Below are positions 8,851 to 18,975 of a stretch of 64,000 bases of DNA, in pieces. The position numbers and the translations under genes were made by a program. Each line of letters starts with the position of its first letter. Within the stretch, counting starts at the first letter, position 1. Origin of the DNA: Bacillota bacterium. GTDB taxonomy: Bacteria; Bacillota; Clostridia; Acetivibrionales; DTU013. The notes below the pieces were generated by a model. It was not told where the DNA came from and made no database searches. It worked only from the letters and a program-made list of their open reading frames with translations. The stretch covers positions 124,001 to 188,000 of the forward strand of contig JAEZCO010000091.1 in the NCBI GenBank assembly GCA_023433505.1, given 5' to 3'.

Positions 8851-10203
8851 GTGAAATCATTTAAACTGCAAATCCCCGGCAGGATCAAAGCGGCATTGGA
8901 GAAACTACAGCAGGCCGGATATGAGGCATATGTCGTCGGCGGCTGTGTACGGGATACTTTTTTAGGCAAGGAGCCTCATGACTGGGATATTGCCACCTCT
9001 GCCGCTCCCGGAGAAATCCGGGAGCTATTTTCCGGCTATCAGCAGATAGATACCGGGTTTAAGCATGGTACCGCCATGGTGGTGATCGAGAAGGAGGTAG
9101 TCGAAATTACTGCTTTCAGGGTGGATGGCGAGTATTCCGACGGACGCAGGCCGGACAATGTTTCCTTTACTTCAAGCCTCACCGAGGATTTATCCCGCAG
9201 GGATTTCACCATTAATGCCTGCGCAGCCACAGATACTACTCTTGTGGACCCTTTCGGCGGCCGGAAGGATGCGGAAAATCAGGTGATCCGCTGCGTAGGC
9301 GAACCTGTCCGGAGGTTTACGGAAGATGCTTTGAGAATTCTAAGAGGAATCCGTTTTGCATCCGTATTGGGCTTTAAAGTCGAAGAGAAAACGAAAGCAG
9401 CGATGTTTGAGTGTATGAAGCTGCTTAAAAATGTTTCCCAGGAACGTATAAGCGTTGAGTTCTGCAAGACCCTTTCAGGAATGAATGTCAAGGATATTCT
9501 GATGGAGTTCAAAGACATTCTGGCGCTTATATTGCCGGAGGCCAAGGAAATGATTGGATTCCGGCAGCATAACCAATATCATATATACGATGTATATGAA
9601 CACTCCCTAAGGGCGGTAGAATCAATTGAAAGCGACACCATCCTACGATTGGCCATGTTTTTTCACGATATAGCCAAACCATCCTGCCTTTCTCTGGATG
9701 AGAAGAATATCGGACATTTTTACGGCCACCCGGAGTTATCTGCCGCAATGACTGAAAAAATCCTTCAAAGAATGAGGTTTTCCACTGCAGACAACCGCGC
9801 TGTCACTGAATTGGTCAAATACCATGATATACAATTAGGTCTAAATGCAAAAAGTGTCAAAAAACTATTGAGTAAACTGGGAGAAGCCCAGTTCAGAAGG
9901 CTTCTAAAAATAAAAAAGGCCGACATCCTGGCCCAAAACCCGCTGTTTGCCGATGAAAGGCTGAAGAAGCTGGAGCTTGTCGAAGGAATATTCGAAGAAG
10001 TAATAACGGCAAACAGCTGCCTTTCGCTCCACGATCTGGCTGTGGGCGGCGAGGACCTGATCCGGCTGGGCATCCCTCAGGGAAAGCAAATAGGAGTCGT
10101 CTTAAACCGGCTCCTTGAAATGGTTTTAAACGAAGAAACGGAAAACAACAGGGATGCCTTGCTGGCATCCCTGAGAAATATTCTTCCGGGCACGTCTTCT
10201 TAA
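8851..10203 (+). CDS. cca: CCA tRNA nucleotidyltransferase with HD domain
   Basis: Adds or repairs the 3' CCA end of tRNA, 450 aa. The class II nucleotidyltransferase head shows GG at residues 30-31 and the metal-binding DWD at 44-46 (PHDWDIATSA), then RRDFTINA and EDALRILRGIRFA. A C-terminal HD domain follows, with MFFHDIAKP. An upstream ATG at 8812 lacks a binding site, while GTG at 8851 has GAAAGAGG ten bases before it and gives the family-like N-terminus. Stands alone and converges on the protease gene with only 4 bp between stops. A pure poly(A) polymerase cannot be excluded without phylogeny. Confidence 0.9.
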   Translation: MKSFKLQIPGRIKAALEKLQQAGYEAYVVGGCVRDTFLGKEPHDWDIATSAAPGEIRELFSGYQQIDTGFKHGTAMVVIEKEVVEITAFRVDGEYSDGRRPDNVSFTSSLTEDLSRRDFTINACAATDTTLVDPFGGRKDAENQVIRCVGEPVRRFTEDALRILRGIRFASVLGFKVEEKTKAAMFECMKLLKNVSQERISVEFCKTLSGMNVKDILMEFKDILALILPEAKEMIGFRQHNQYHIYDVYEHSLRAVESIESDTILRLAMFFHDIAKPSCLSLDEKNIGHFYGHPELSAAMTEKILQRMRFSTADNRAVTELVKYHDIQLGLNAKSVKKLLSKLGEAQFRRLLKIKKADILAQNPLFADERLKKLELVEGIFEEVITANSCLSLHDLAVGGEDLIRLGIPQGKQIGVVLNRLLEMVLNEETENNRDALLASLRNILPGTSS

Positions 10204-10207
10204 ATAT

Positions 10208-11104
10208 CTATAGGCCCTTTTGTGGCGGATGGCTTTCTGCCGACAGTTTCAACGCCTTTTCGAGATTCAGTATCCCAAAGCCGCTGCCGGTATCATACCC
10301 TGTCTCATAGATATCCGTTGCAGATCCGCATAAAAATTTCCGCACCTCTGCAGCAGTAAGCTGAGGGCAGGCGGACAGCAGAGCAGCAGCGGCGCCGGAA
10401 ACCGATGCAGCCGCAAAGGAAGTGCCGTTTGCCACTAATGGTTTCCCTTTTTTAGAGACGGTCCAGATTTTTTCACCTTGAGCCACCAGCTTCACAGATT
10501 CGTTTCTTTGGGAAAACCTCGAAATACGTCCTTTTTTATTGACGGACCCAACGCCGATGACCGTGGGATATGCCGCCGGATAGCACACACATTCCGTATT
10601 ATCCGGATTTATGTTTCCTGCGGAAGCTACAACGACCACATTTTTACTCTCGGCATATTCCACAGCCTTTTCGATCAGCTTATTTTCCGAGGCAGTACCA
10701 ATACTCAGGTTGATGACGCGGCAGCCATATACATCTACTGCATCCCGAATGGCGCGGGCTACCAGCTCCTGATTTCCTTTCTGCAAATTGTCCCGGACAT
10801 CTTTCGTCTGAAATACCAGCGGTATCAGCTCTGCTCCGGGAGCAATGCCCGTAATGCCAGCCGGGGCTGACCCCGCAATAAGCCCTGCAACGGCAGTGCC
10901 ATGCCCGGATTTATCCTCGGTATCGTCATTTTTCAGGATGTAATTGTATCCCTTTCCGAGCTGCTCCGCGGAGATTGCTCCGCTGGAAATCCCAGTGTCT
11001 ATAACAGCAATCTTTATGTTTTTTCCTGCCGGTATATGGCTGGCAAAAACCGGCTGCCAAAAAAGCGCCATAGCCAGCATGAATGAAATCAAGCACTTTC
11101 TCAT
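10208..11104 (-). CDS. secreted subtilisin-like serine protease (S8 family)
   Basis: Extracellular peptidase of 298 aa with a signal peptide (about residues 1-21). Catalytic triad: Asp36 in AVIDTGI, His68 in GHGTAVAG and Ser229 in NGTSFAAASVSG. The oxyanion Asn is N164 in ASAGN. There is no clear propeptide between the signal and the catalytic core, which is short for the family. AGGAGAGACGGA precedes the ATG. It lies 181 bp downstream of the giant SLH protein on the same strand, which makes a role in surface protein maturation possible but unproven. Confidence 0.9.
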   Translation of the reverse strand: MRKCLISFMLAMALFWQPVFASHIPAGKNIKIAVIDTGISSGAISAEQLGKGYNYILKNDDTEDKSGHGTAVAGLIAGSAPAGITGIAPGAELIPLVFQTKDVRDNLQKGNQELVARAIRDAVDVYGCRVINLSIGTASENKLIEKAVEYAESKNVVVVASAGNINPDNTECVCYPAAYPTVIGVGSVNKKGRISRFSQRNESVKLVAQGEKIWTVSKKGKPLVANGTSFAAASVSGAAAALLSACPQLTAAEVRKFLCGSATDIYETGYDTGSGFGILNLEKALKLSAESHPPQKGL

Positions 11105-11122
11105 TCCGTCTCTCCTGAATGC

Positions 11123-11160
11123 GGCGGCGCGGGCCGATATCCTAACCGGCCGGTGCCGCC
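11123..11160 (-). promoter_or_regulatory. strong GC hairpin just before the protease gene
   Basis: GGCGGC-GC-GGGCCG pairs with CGGCC-GG-TGCCGCC across an 11-base loop region. No uridine tract follows on the minus strand, so it is not a typical terminator. It may be an mRNA stabilising or 5' leader structure ahead of the protease ribosome binding site. Confidence 0.4.
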
Positions 11161-11285
11161 TTCTGAATTCCTTGCAGCCTGGATTCTACCTCCAGCAGGG
11201 TGTCAAGTCTGTTTTCGCATTAATCTATTGAGTTTTGCACTAATGGATACAGCACTTGAATTTGCCCCGCAGTATATTTTGTGAA

Positions 11286-14200
11286 CTAGTCGTCAAGGGT
11301 AATGGTAATAGCTTTCGTATATGTTGCGGTTTCTGCAGTGGTTGAACGTTCAGGGAATTTCAAGGTCACCGTCAGAGTAATTTCACTTTCGCCCTTTTGC
11401 TTCATGGCTGCATACAATGCCGCTTTATCAATGGTAAAGCTGTTAATGGTGTAGCCCAGGCAATTTTTATATGCCACATCCTCTGTTGCGATAGATAAGA
11501 GAGGCGCGTCATTATGCTCGTATGCATTGTAAGGTGTATATTGCGAACTCGAATCCCTGTGCGCATACTGATCCATCACCAGTCCGTCATAAGTATAGGT
11601 ATACAGGTCGCTATCCCCGGAGGTCAGGTTTATGTTATCCGTGAGCCCAGCGAAATTTCCTACATCTGTGATCACTCGTTTCATTGAAGCTGTGTTTCCG
11701 CTCCAGACAACATGGCTGGAATCATGGTCTTCCGCACCGAACCACCAATTGACGCTCAAAGCCTCACCGTAATTCACTTGATTAACAAAAGGAAAAGTAA
11801 TTATTCTCCACACATAGGGCTTTACATACTGGCAGTGCCAGCCCGCCGCAGCGCCTCCTTTGGTATAATCAATGGTAACGCCCCTGATCATCCATGGATC
11901 GGCTGTTATGCCCGGTAACTGGTAATAGCCGGTATCTCCCTTTTCAAAATCGTCGCCGTCATTGTCAAAATTTACCAACCCCGATTCCGTGCCATCAACG
12001 AAGCTGTACTTTCCCTTAATTGTAGAATCGGTTCCGGCATTGGTTATATTGCTTGTTTTAACTTCCATTGCATAGGTATAGCCATAAGCGTCGGCAGCAA
12101 TCCCCTGCACAACCACCGGAGCAGCAGAGACTACGCTGTCCGTCACTGTATAGTTCTCGCCTTCCCCCACCCTTGCAAACAGGTAATAGCTTCCGCCGGG
12201 AAGGTTCATAAACGCACGGTGCGTCTGCCAGCCGTCCGCGGGTGCCTTTGCGGAGGCTGAAATTGCGTACTCCGCCGTCCCGTCTCCGGGATATGAGTTT
12301 TCAGGCAGTTCATTGATCAGTATGTTTGCCATGAAGCTGGTCCCCGTGGGTATCGCACTTACGGTACGGCCAATTTTGCGGATGGTCATCACCGCTGTAA
12401 AGGTCTTTTCATAATAGTCGTAAATATCGTCTTCTTCCCTGGTGATCTTTACATCATAAACACCCGCATTCACAGCGCTGCTCTTCCAGCTGCCGTCAAT
12501 ATTCTGCCGCTTGTAGCTGACATCAAAGCTTTCCGGGTCAATTCCGCCGACAGTGAATACCAACGGATATGCCTCGCCGGTGTAATCATATACCTGATCT
12601 GCCACTGTGACGGCATCATCGGCAATGATGACCTTTGTGCCCCAATGTGCATACAGCGTATGGTTATCGGAAACCGCAGCCACTTGATCCTCTGTCACCC
12701 TCTCGCCTTCGCTGCGTCCGGTAAACCAGCCAATAAAACTATGACCCGCCCGTACCGGGGTCGGCAGCAAACCATAGCTTTCTCCGAAGGTAACCGTCCT
12801 GGTGTCTGAAACTCCTTCTCCCAGACTTCCTTCATTAGCATCGAAAGTTACGGTGTAGTGCTCGCCGCTCCACCTTGCATACAGGATAATATCCCGGTCC
12901 GGCATGGTGTTGAAGTCAAAAGCATGTGTCAGAGTCTCATCACTGTACCAGCCGTCAAAAAGGTATCCGGTTTTCACAGGTGCTGAAGGAGCGGAAATGG
13001 AAGAGCCCACCGCATAGCTGCCTTGTGAAACCATGCTTCCGCCGTTGGAGTTGTAAGTAACAGTACGGATTACGATCGGAGTCTCCTGCACCTCGCATAT
13101 TACCGTATAAGCCGTCGCACCGGTAATAGGGGTAAAGGCGGGAGTTATACTCTTCACAATGGCGTTTCTGCTCTGCAGCTCTCCATCAAATAATCCGTTT
13201 GAAGGAACATCTCCTTTTTTCATTTTAACCTCAATTGGATCAAGGTCGATATTCTGGAACCGGAATATTGCAGTAGCGGAATTGTCCGCATAATTGGCAG
13301 TATAGACCGCACCGCTTAGAATCTCGGCTGCAAAGGCCTTTCCTACCGGTTCGGCAATATTCCTCACTATTTCATTATTTGCGCTGTCCTTTGCGGTGAC
13401 ATTGAGGAAGGCGGTGTAGTTTTTCTGTTGATCATCGTTTGTCCCGCTCGCTGCAAGGGTACGAAGGTCAAAGGCTTCACCGAATTTGGCGGTAAACTGC
13501 CGGCTTGCCCTGGAGCCATCGGGGCTTTCCACATTCCTTACTGTCAAGGTATACGCCCTTGGTGTTACCTCAAAGTAATAGTTTGTATCACGTAAAATGG
13601 TCAAGCCTTCCGTTTGCTGTCCGCCATACCCGGAAACGGCACTGTACTTCAGGTTACCCTGATCGGGGGTTTCATAGGTGTCCACTCCCAGAAGTTTCTT
13701 GATTTCATCCTTCGCGGGTATATCAAAGGGCGAGTTTTTGACAACACGCTTGCTCCATACCGTCTTGTAGCCATCCTGCGCATTCCCTGCCAGAACACTG
13801 GCTGTAAATCTTTCTTTTAGCTCCTCGTTGGAAAGGTTTGTCCACATAAGGGGAATGGTAACCGACAAATCGTAACGGCTGAAAGCCAGCTTATCCGTCT
13901 TCCAGGTAAGCTTCAGATCACATTGCATATACTGGACTCCCTTTGGAACCGTTATGGTGATTGTGCCCGTCCGGCTGTCAAATGCAAAGTTCCGGTTGGA
14001 AAGAGTGTAGTTGAACTTTTCATAGCCGTAAATTGCCTTTTCTCTGTCTCCCTCGCACAGGTCCATGTACTCCATCAGCCGGTACGTATCTGCCAGCTGC
14101 ATGGTAATGCCGTTTGTACTGTTGGAGTCCTGATCCTTCACCGGAAGAACCTCATCCTTGTCAATACCGTAGGCAAAGCCGTATACACTATTCCTTGTTC

Positions 14201-17200
14201 CGGCCGTAAGCAGCGGCCACTTTTTGTCGAGTATCGTCGGCTCATACTTGAATAAATTATTCAGAGCCTGCGCTTTAAAGGTCATTTCCAGATACAGGCC
14301 AAATTCTAAATAAAGTGCTCCCATCATCCTTTCGTTATAAGTCCAGGCGGATGTATTGGCCGGCCGCAGCTTTGTGTATTCATAGATAAAATAGCCCCAC
14401 ATCTCCACATAGGGTCCGAACTCTGCCGAAACCCCGATACTGCCTATTTTGGTAGAGATAATACCCACGGCGATTTCTGCCTGAATGCCCATTTTCAGCC
14501 CCAGTTCACCCATGACATAGAACTGGAAGGCAAATTTTTCGTCCAGCAGGTCCATCTCGGAGTTGCCGCTGGTTTTGGATATGATATCAAACCAGAAGGA
14601 ATAACGCTTGCCCACCACATACTCCAGGTTTGCACCCAGCGCAAGATTAATATTGCCCTTGATTACAAAGCTTGCACTAATACGGATGGCAAAGCACTTG
14701 AGATGAAATTCCCTGTGGAAGATCTCCTTGTTCAGGATTTCAATCCAATCGCTTTCATTTTCCAGCATTTCAGAATAGCGGTCCATCAGATCGCGGACAC
14801 CTGCATCAAGCTCTGTTTTGCTGGTAAGGTTCAGCATATCGGTCAGTTCCTGGGTCACGTTCAGTTCTCCCAGAGTATCAAGCATACCCTCGTATTCTGT
14901 CTCATTGGTCACATTCGAAGGAATACCGGCCCACAGCTTTTTCAAATCGTCTTTATAGCCCTTGATTTTGTCGGCAGTTTCCTTGGCCTGGTCTATTTTG
15001 TTCTTAACCTCCTCGATTTTTTCAAAGATATCTTTATACTGCCCGTTATTGATGCTCTTCAGCTTGTCCCAGACAGATTTTTCTTCCGATTTTACAGTGA
15101 ACATCTTCACATCTACGGAAATACCCGCATAGTTTTTAAGGTCCACGGCCGAACGGAAGGACAGCTCATTAAATTTCGGTATTATGATAATCCAGGTAAT
15201 ATCCGCATGAGCGCTTGCTGTAATATCAATGGCTACTTCCTCTGCAAAGGTGGCAGATAATTCGATCTTTAATTCGCCATCCTCGCCCATATCAACGGAG
15301 AATTCCGCTTTGATGCCAACCGCAAGACGGATGCCGTCATTAAAGTATGCGGAGCTTTTGTCCAGTTCAACTTTAACTTTAACCTTGTCGGAAAGCTCAA
15401 TATTGGCTCCTACCCCCATTAGCTTCATCTCTTCCGCAGTCAGGGGATTGCCGTTCTCATCCGTCAGCGAAAAATCCTTCAACCCGCTCAATGTCCCGAA
15501 TCCTTCGGTTTGAGTTGCCATCTGGGCCAGGTATTCCGCAGCATTTTCTGCAAAACCGCTGCTAAGCACCTGTTTCTCAATTTTGTCCTTTAATGCCTGC
15601 GTATCCACACCCTCTAGCAGCTTATCGCCTTTCTGCGTTTGCTGCAGGAAGGTATCCATGGATTTTTCCAGTTCCTTTCGGCTGGATTTCCTATAGGAAA
15701 TTGTGGTGCCGTCGACCTTTGTAACAATACCGTAGCAGGTGGGTGAAGCCTCCGTGAGGCTGGCAAACTCACCCTCATAAAACACCACAAAATCGCCCTT
15801 TTCCACCTTCGGATCTGCGCCCAGCCCCATGGCGCGGCGTGCGGAATTGTCAATACCGGTGCTCTGTACCGTTCCGGTATCTCCCGTAGGTACTTCCTGT
15901 ACCGAAAAGGGAATGGTGTCCGGCAGGAAGACAATTTTTTCCGCCTCTGATTCATCAAGGCTTGTGAAGGACACTGTGGTCCCGTTAATGCAAATGACTT
16001 TGACATAGGCCTCCGCATCGTCGGAATAATCAACGTTTACATAGTCACGCTGACGTGGATCAACCGTTTCATAGATACACAGTATCTCATTGTTTCGCAG
16101 TTCAGCTGCACCGTTGTAATCAAAGGTTCCGGTGACAGGTTCCTCGGTATTGCTGTCCAGCAATGCCGCTTCCAGCACATCAACCGGTGCAGCGCTGCCG
16201 ATGGCATAAGACATTTCACTCGTATCCTTGATAAAAGCAATATCATCCCTCAAGGCCAGACTGTCCACTTCCTCTTTTTTTATGGTAAAGAAAGCAGTAC
16301 GGATGGATTCGGCCTTATCTTTAAATATATATCCTTCTCCAAGGGTCAGCTTATAGGAGGAGCCCTCACGGAAGCCGTCTTTAGCCTTTACGGCATAGGT
16401 GCTGTTTCCATTATCCGTAAACACAAGCTCTGCGGGTTCTGTCCCGTCCATCGTAGTCAGCACGGCACTGTTTACTACATCCTCTGCGCTATTTCCCGTT
16501 TTTTGAATCACAAAGCTGAGGTCAGGCGATTGATCCAGCTTGGTAAATGAAGTAATGCTGAGGGTTTCTTTCTGAATTTCCTCATATTTTGCATATACCG
16601 TCAACCCCGAAGTCACCGGGTCTTCTGCATAAAAGGGGACCGTACACTCCTTGTTGGTGAACCAGCCGGCAAAAATAAAGCCAACCTTCTCTGTTTTTAT
16701 GTTATTGACGGTCCCCGAAAGGGACTCTCCTTTTGTTGCTCTCAAACTGCCAAGCAATCTCTGTCCGTCCATAAAGGATACGGTACAGGATTGCTTTCCG
16801 CCGCCGTCCGATCCGGTATTTGAATTCGAGTCAGGCTTCTTGTCAGGCAAAGGTTCCTCACCGGAAGACTTTTTACCGTTTTCTGCAAACCATTTTTCCA
16901 CAACTTCACCGGTGCGAACGCAAAATGCTGCCGCCTCGGCACGTGTAGCTTTCTTTTTGGGGTTTACATTGCCCGTACCGTCTCCTTTTAAAAGTCCGCA
17001 GCTCCACAGCTTTAAAACCGCTTTCCTTGCATAGCCTGAAACCTGGTCCAGGTCTTTGGGATTAACGGTAACAGCGCTTTGCGGATAAGTGATCTTATAA
17101 GCGTCAAAGAAGCGGACCGTCAGTGTTGCCATCTGTTCAAGTGTAATTAATTCATCCGGATTGAACTTGCCGCCGGCAACACCGGAGGTGACCCCTTTTC

Positions 17201-17558
17201 CTTTCGCCCATTGCACATAGGGAGCATACCAGGTGCCGGACCTGACATCGAAAAATTCACTGTTACCTTCGTAATCAGCAGGATTGATTTCAGCAATCCT
17301 TCCCAGCACGGTTACATACATGGCGCGAGTCATGGTACCCTGCGGTGAAAACCTGTTGTCCCCTGTCCCAAGAAATATCTCTTTATGTACTGCCTGCATT
17401 ACCGCTTCATAAAACCAGTCCGATTCTTTTACATCGGTAAAGGGATTCAGCAGGGCTATGGGCTTTTCAGCGTTTTGCATCTCCTCTGCCAGCGGATGCA
17501 GGGTTAACACAGAAAAAACGATACAAAGTGCAAGCAGCATACTGATTATTCTTCTCAT
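11286..17558 (-). CDS. giant SLH-domain surface protein with InlB-type repeats
   Basis: Secreted cell-wall-bound protein of 2090 aa. ATG at 17558 is chosen over an ATG 36 bases upstream because GGAAAGGAG lies ten bases before it and it opens directly on a signal peptide (residues 1-25). Three SLH repeats (about 30-210) anchor it to secondary wall polymer, followed by a Ser/Asn/Gly linker. An InlB B-repeat-like unit lies at about 245-315. A large unassigned middle region has a coiled-coil stretch near 830-870. Two InlB/Listeria-Bacteroides repeats follow at about 1490-1640 (GYLFDGWYSD, GHSFIGWFTG), then an MBG-like beta domain. Could be adhesin, S-layer component or scaffold. No catalytic motif recognised. 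Confidence 0.9.
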   Translation of the reverse strand: MRRIISMLLALCIVFSVLTLHPLAEEMQNAEKPIALLNPFTDVKESDWFYEAVMQAVHKEIFLGTGDNRFSPQGTMTRAMYVTVLGRIAEINPADYEGNSEFFDVRSGTWYAPYVQWAKGKGVTSGVAGGKFNPDELITLEQMATLTVRFFDAYKITYPQSAVTVNPKDLDQVSGYARKAVLKLWSCGLLKGDGTGNVNPKKKATRAEAAAFCVRTGEVVEKWFAENGKKSSGEEPLPDKKPDSNSNTGSDGGGKQSCTVSFMDGQRLLGSLRATKGESLSGTVNNIKTEKVGFIFAGWFTNKECTVPFYAEDPVTSGLTVYAKYEEIQKETLSITSFTKLDQSPDLSFVIQKTGNSAEDVVNSAVLTTMDGTEPAELVFTDNGNSTYAVKAKDGFREGSSYKLTLGEGYIFKDKAESIRTAFFTIKKEEVDSLALRDDIAFIKDTSEMSYAIGSAAPVDVLEAALLDSNTEEPVTGTFDYNGAAELRNNEILCIYETVDPRQRDYVNVDYSDDAEAYVKVICINGTTVSFTSLDESEAEKIVFLPDTIPFSVQEVPTGDTGTVQSTGIDNSARRAMGLGADPKVEKGDFVVFYEGEFASLTEASPTCYGIVTKVDGTTISYRKSSRKELEKSMDTFLQQTQKGDKLLEGVDTQALKDKIEKQVLSSGFAENAAEYLAQMATQTEGFGTLSGLKDFSLTDENGNPLTAEEMKLMGVGANIELSDKVKVKVELDKSSAYFNDGIRLAVGIKAEFSVDMGEDGELKIELSATFAEEVAIDITASAHADITWIIIIPKFNELSFRSAVDLKNYAGISVDVKMFTVKSEEKSVWDKLKSINNGQYKDIFEKIEEVKNKIDQAKETADKIKGYKDDLKKLWAGIPSNVTNETEYEGMLDTLGELNVTQELTDMLNLTSKTELDAGVRDLMDRYSEMLENESDWIEILNKEIFHREFHLKCFAIRISASFVIKGNINLALGANLEYVVGKRYSFWFDIISKTSGNSEMDLLDEKFAFQFYVMGELGLKMGIQAEIAVGIISTKIGSIGVSAEFGPYVEMWGYFIYEYTKLRPANTSAWTYNERMMGALYLEFGLYLEMTFKAQALNNLFKYEPTILDKKWPLLTAGTRNSVYGFAYGIDKDEVLPVKDQDSNSTNGITMQLADTYRLMEYMDLCEGDREKAIYGYEKFNYTLSNRNFAFDSRTGTITITVPKGVQYMQCDLKLTWKTDKLAFSRYDLSVTIPLMWTNLSNEELKERFTASVLAGNAQDGYKTVWSKRVVKNSPFDIPAKDEIKKLLGVDTYETPDQGNLKYSAVSGYGGQQTEGLTILRDTNYYFEVTPRAYTLTVRNVESPDGSRASRQFTAKFGEAFDLRTLAASGTNDDQQKNYTAFLNVTAKDSANNEIVRNIAEPVGKAFAAEILSGAVYTANYADNSATAIFRFQNIDLDPIEVKMKKGDVPSNGLFDGELQSRNAIVKSITPAFTPITGATAYTVICEVQETPIVIRTVTYNSNGGSMVSQGSYAVGSSISAPSAPVKTGYLFDGWYSDETLTHAFDFNTMPDRDIILYARWSGEHYTVTFDANEGSLGEGVSDTRTVTFGESYGLLPTPVRAGHSFIGWFTGRSEGERVTEDQVAAVSDNHTLYAHWGTKVIIADDAVTVADQVYDYTGEAYPLVFTVGGIDPESFDVSYKRQNIDGSWKSSAVNAGVYDVKITREEDDIYDYYEKTFTAVMTIRKIGRTVSAIPTGTSFMANILINELPENSYPGDGTAEYAISASAKAPADGWQTHRAFMNLPGGSYYLFARVGEGENYTVTDSVVSAAPVVVQGIAADAYGYTYAMEVKTSNITNAGTDSTIKGKYSFVDGTESGLVNFDNDGDDFEKGDTGYYQLPGITADPWMIRGVTIDYTKGGAAAGWHCQYVKPYVWRIITFPFVNQVNYGEALSVNWWFGAEDHDSSHVVWSGNTASMKRVITDVGNFAGLTDNINLTSGDSDLYTYTYDGLVMDQYAHRDSSSQYTPYNAYEHNDAPLLSIATEDVAYKNCLGYTINSFTIDKAALYAAMKQKGESEITLTVTLKFPERSTTAETATYTKAITITLDD

Positions 17559-17601
17559 AATTTTGTTACTCCTTTCCAAATCAATCTTTTGCAATACCCC
17601 G

Positions 17602-17976
17602 TTACCGGGGAGATGCGGTGAAGCGTTCCCGCTTTATGTCTTTCTTTAATTCCTGCGGCATTGTTTCCGGTATAGAACGAAATCCCATGATCACCCCGGA
17701 AAAATGATGTGCCGGACTTTTAAAAACATGATTGTACCCTTTCACTGTCTCTTGATAAATCATATAACTGGTATTAAGCATTCTTTTTGCCGCCTTGATG
17801 TTCGGGCTTCCATACTCCTGTAGTTCAAGCAGTTCCAGGTGCATTTGCACCTGCTCCGCTGCCGCCTTCACCTCTTGTTTTTTACGGGAAAGCTCCTTAT
17901 AGGAAATAGAAAACCACAGGATGAAAAAAGCAACCGAACACATGCCTGCAATGAAGTAAGGAAAACCTGCCGCCAA
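17602..17976 (-). CDS. small single-pass membrane protein, function unknown
   Basis: 124 aa. Starts at TTG (17976) with a near-perfect AGGGAGGTGA eight bases ahead. One hydrophobic segment (about residues 7-25), then a charged, probably helical region (about 28-75) and a basic C-terminal tail. The helix has a faint resemblance to LemA-type proteins, which is not enough for a call. It is the first gene of an operon with the giant SLH protein (43 bp apart) and lies opposite the LytTR regulator. It may assist export or anchoring of the surface protein, by context only. Confidence 0.75.
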   Translation of the reverse strand: MAAGFPYFIAGMCSVAFFILWFSISYKELSRKKQEVKAAAEQVQMHLELLELQEYGSPNIKAAKRMLNTSYMIYQETVKGYNHVFKSPAHHFSGVIMGFRSIPETMPQELKKDIKRERFTASPR

Positions 17977-18062
17977 TATTTCACCTCCCTTTCATAAGCC
18001 AAATTGAAAAGTTCTGCCCGTGCATAGCATAACAGAAATATTTACGGATAAATGTCTGCTGC

Positions 18063-18093
18063 CTGAAATGTAGTATTTCTTGCCCTGAAATGC
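18063..18093. promoter_or_regulatory. candidate LytTR operator: two direct 9-bp repeats
   Basis: On the minus strand GCATTTCAG and ACATTTCAG are spaced by 13 bp, a 22-bp period or two helical turns. This is the architecture of LytTR-domain binding sites (AgrA and ComE-type operators have the pattern ACAnTTnAG, 12-13 bp, ACAnTTnAG). The proximal half lies about 31 bp upstream of a TATGCT -10-like box (18026-18031), with no good -35, as expected of an activator-dependent promoter for the small membrane protein and SLH gene. A LytTR regulator gene begins 72 bp away in the other direction. Confidence 0.65.
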
Positions 18094-18164
18094 AAAGGTC
18101 CTTCCTTGAGGGCTGTCATCTTTTATGATAAAATATCATCGGATTTTGTATCATAGGGGGAAAA

Positions 18165-18893
18165 ATGATGCTTAAAATCGTTATTTGTGACGACGATATC
18201 CATGAGCTTACCCGCATCTCAAAATGCATTGGGAAATATCGTGAGGAAAGGAAATTTGCTTTGAAATATCAGGCCTTTTCCAATGCCTTTGACCTGCTGG
18301 AAAGCATACGCGGCGGCAGATACGATATCCTGCTGCTGGATATATTGATGCCCGGAATCAATGGAATACAGGTTGCACGTGAGATCCGCGGCATTGATAA
18401 TGAAATAAAAATCATTTTTCTGACATCGACTCCGGAATTTGCGGTGGACAGTTATGCTGTAGGCGCGTATTACTATCTCATAAAGCCGGGTACGGAGGAA
18501 AAGCTGTTTCCTATACTTGACAAACTGTTTCTGGATGCTCAAAGAACGGAGGATACCGTAAATGTCAGGTCAGCCTCCGGATTGATGCGTATTCCATTGA
18601 ACCGGCTGGAATTTTTTGAGGTTATGGGCAAAAAACTGCTTTTTCACTTAACCGACGGCAGTATAAAAGAAACAGCCGGTCCCCTTTCAGAGTATGAAGC
18701 ACAGCTTGTTTACAGCAAAGACTTTGTGAAAGTACATCGTTCCTATATCGTAAACCTGGGATGCATTCAGGAATTGCGTACAACGGGGCTTACTACTTAT
18801 TCAGGACTAAATATTCCAATATCGAGACTCCTTTATGGACAGGTGAAGCAGGCATATATGGAGCACCTGTTTGCGGCAAAGGCGGTGAGGTGA
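18165..18893 (+). CDS. LytTR-family response regulator (AgrA-like)
   Basis: Cytoplasmic DNA-binding regulator of 242 aa. Receiver domain (residues 1-125) with acidic pocket D9-D11 and phosphoacceptor Asp59 in LLLDILMPG, then a LytTR DNA-binding domain (about 138-238) with the characteristic VHRSYIVNL motif. Two adjacent ATGs at 18165 and 18168 both fit the GGGGG binding site. Followed 82 bp later by its GHKL kinase gene and divergent to the SLH operon, with a matching two-repeat operator between them. Most likely regulates that operon. Confidence 0.92.
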   Translation: MMLKIVICDDDIHELTRISKCIGKYREERKFALKYQAFSNAFDLLESIRGGRYDILLLDILMPGINGIQVAREIRGIDNEIKIIFLTSTPEFAVDSYAVGAYYYLIKPGTEEKLFPILDKLFLDAQRTEDTVNVRSASGLMRIPLNRLEFFEVMGKKLLFHLTDGSIKETAGPLSEYEAQLVYSKDFVKVHRSYIVNLGCIQELRTTGLTTYSGLNIPISRLLYGQVKQAYMEHLFAAKAVR

Positions 18894-18975
18894 TGCATGC
18901 TGGCTTAAGCCCGGTAAATTGCAGACCTGAAGGCAAGCTGCCTTGCAAGTGCTTCCGGAGGGGCGGTGAAAAAAT

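Noticed and set aside
17602..17976. LemA family call for the small membrane protein
   Set aside because: Only a vague helical resemblance. The family's conserved region is not present.
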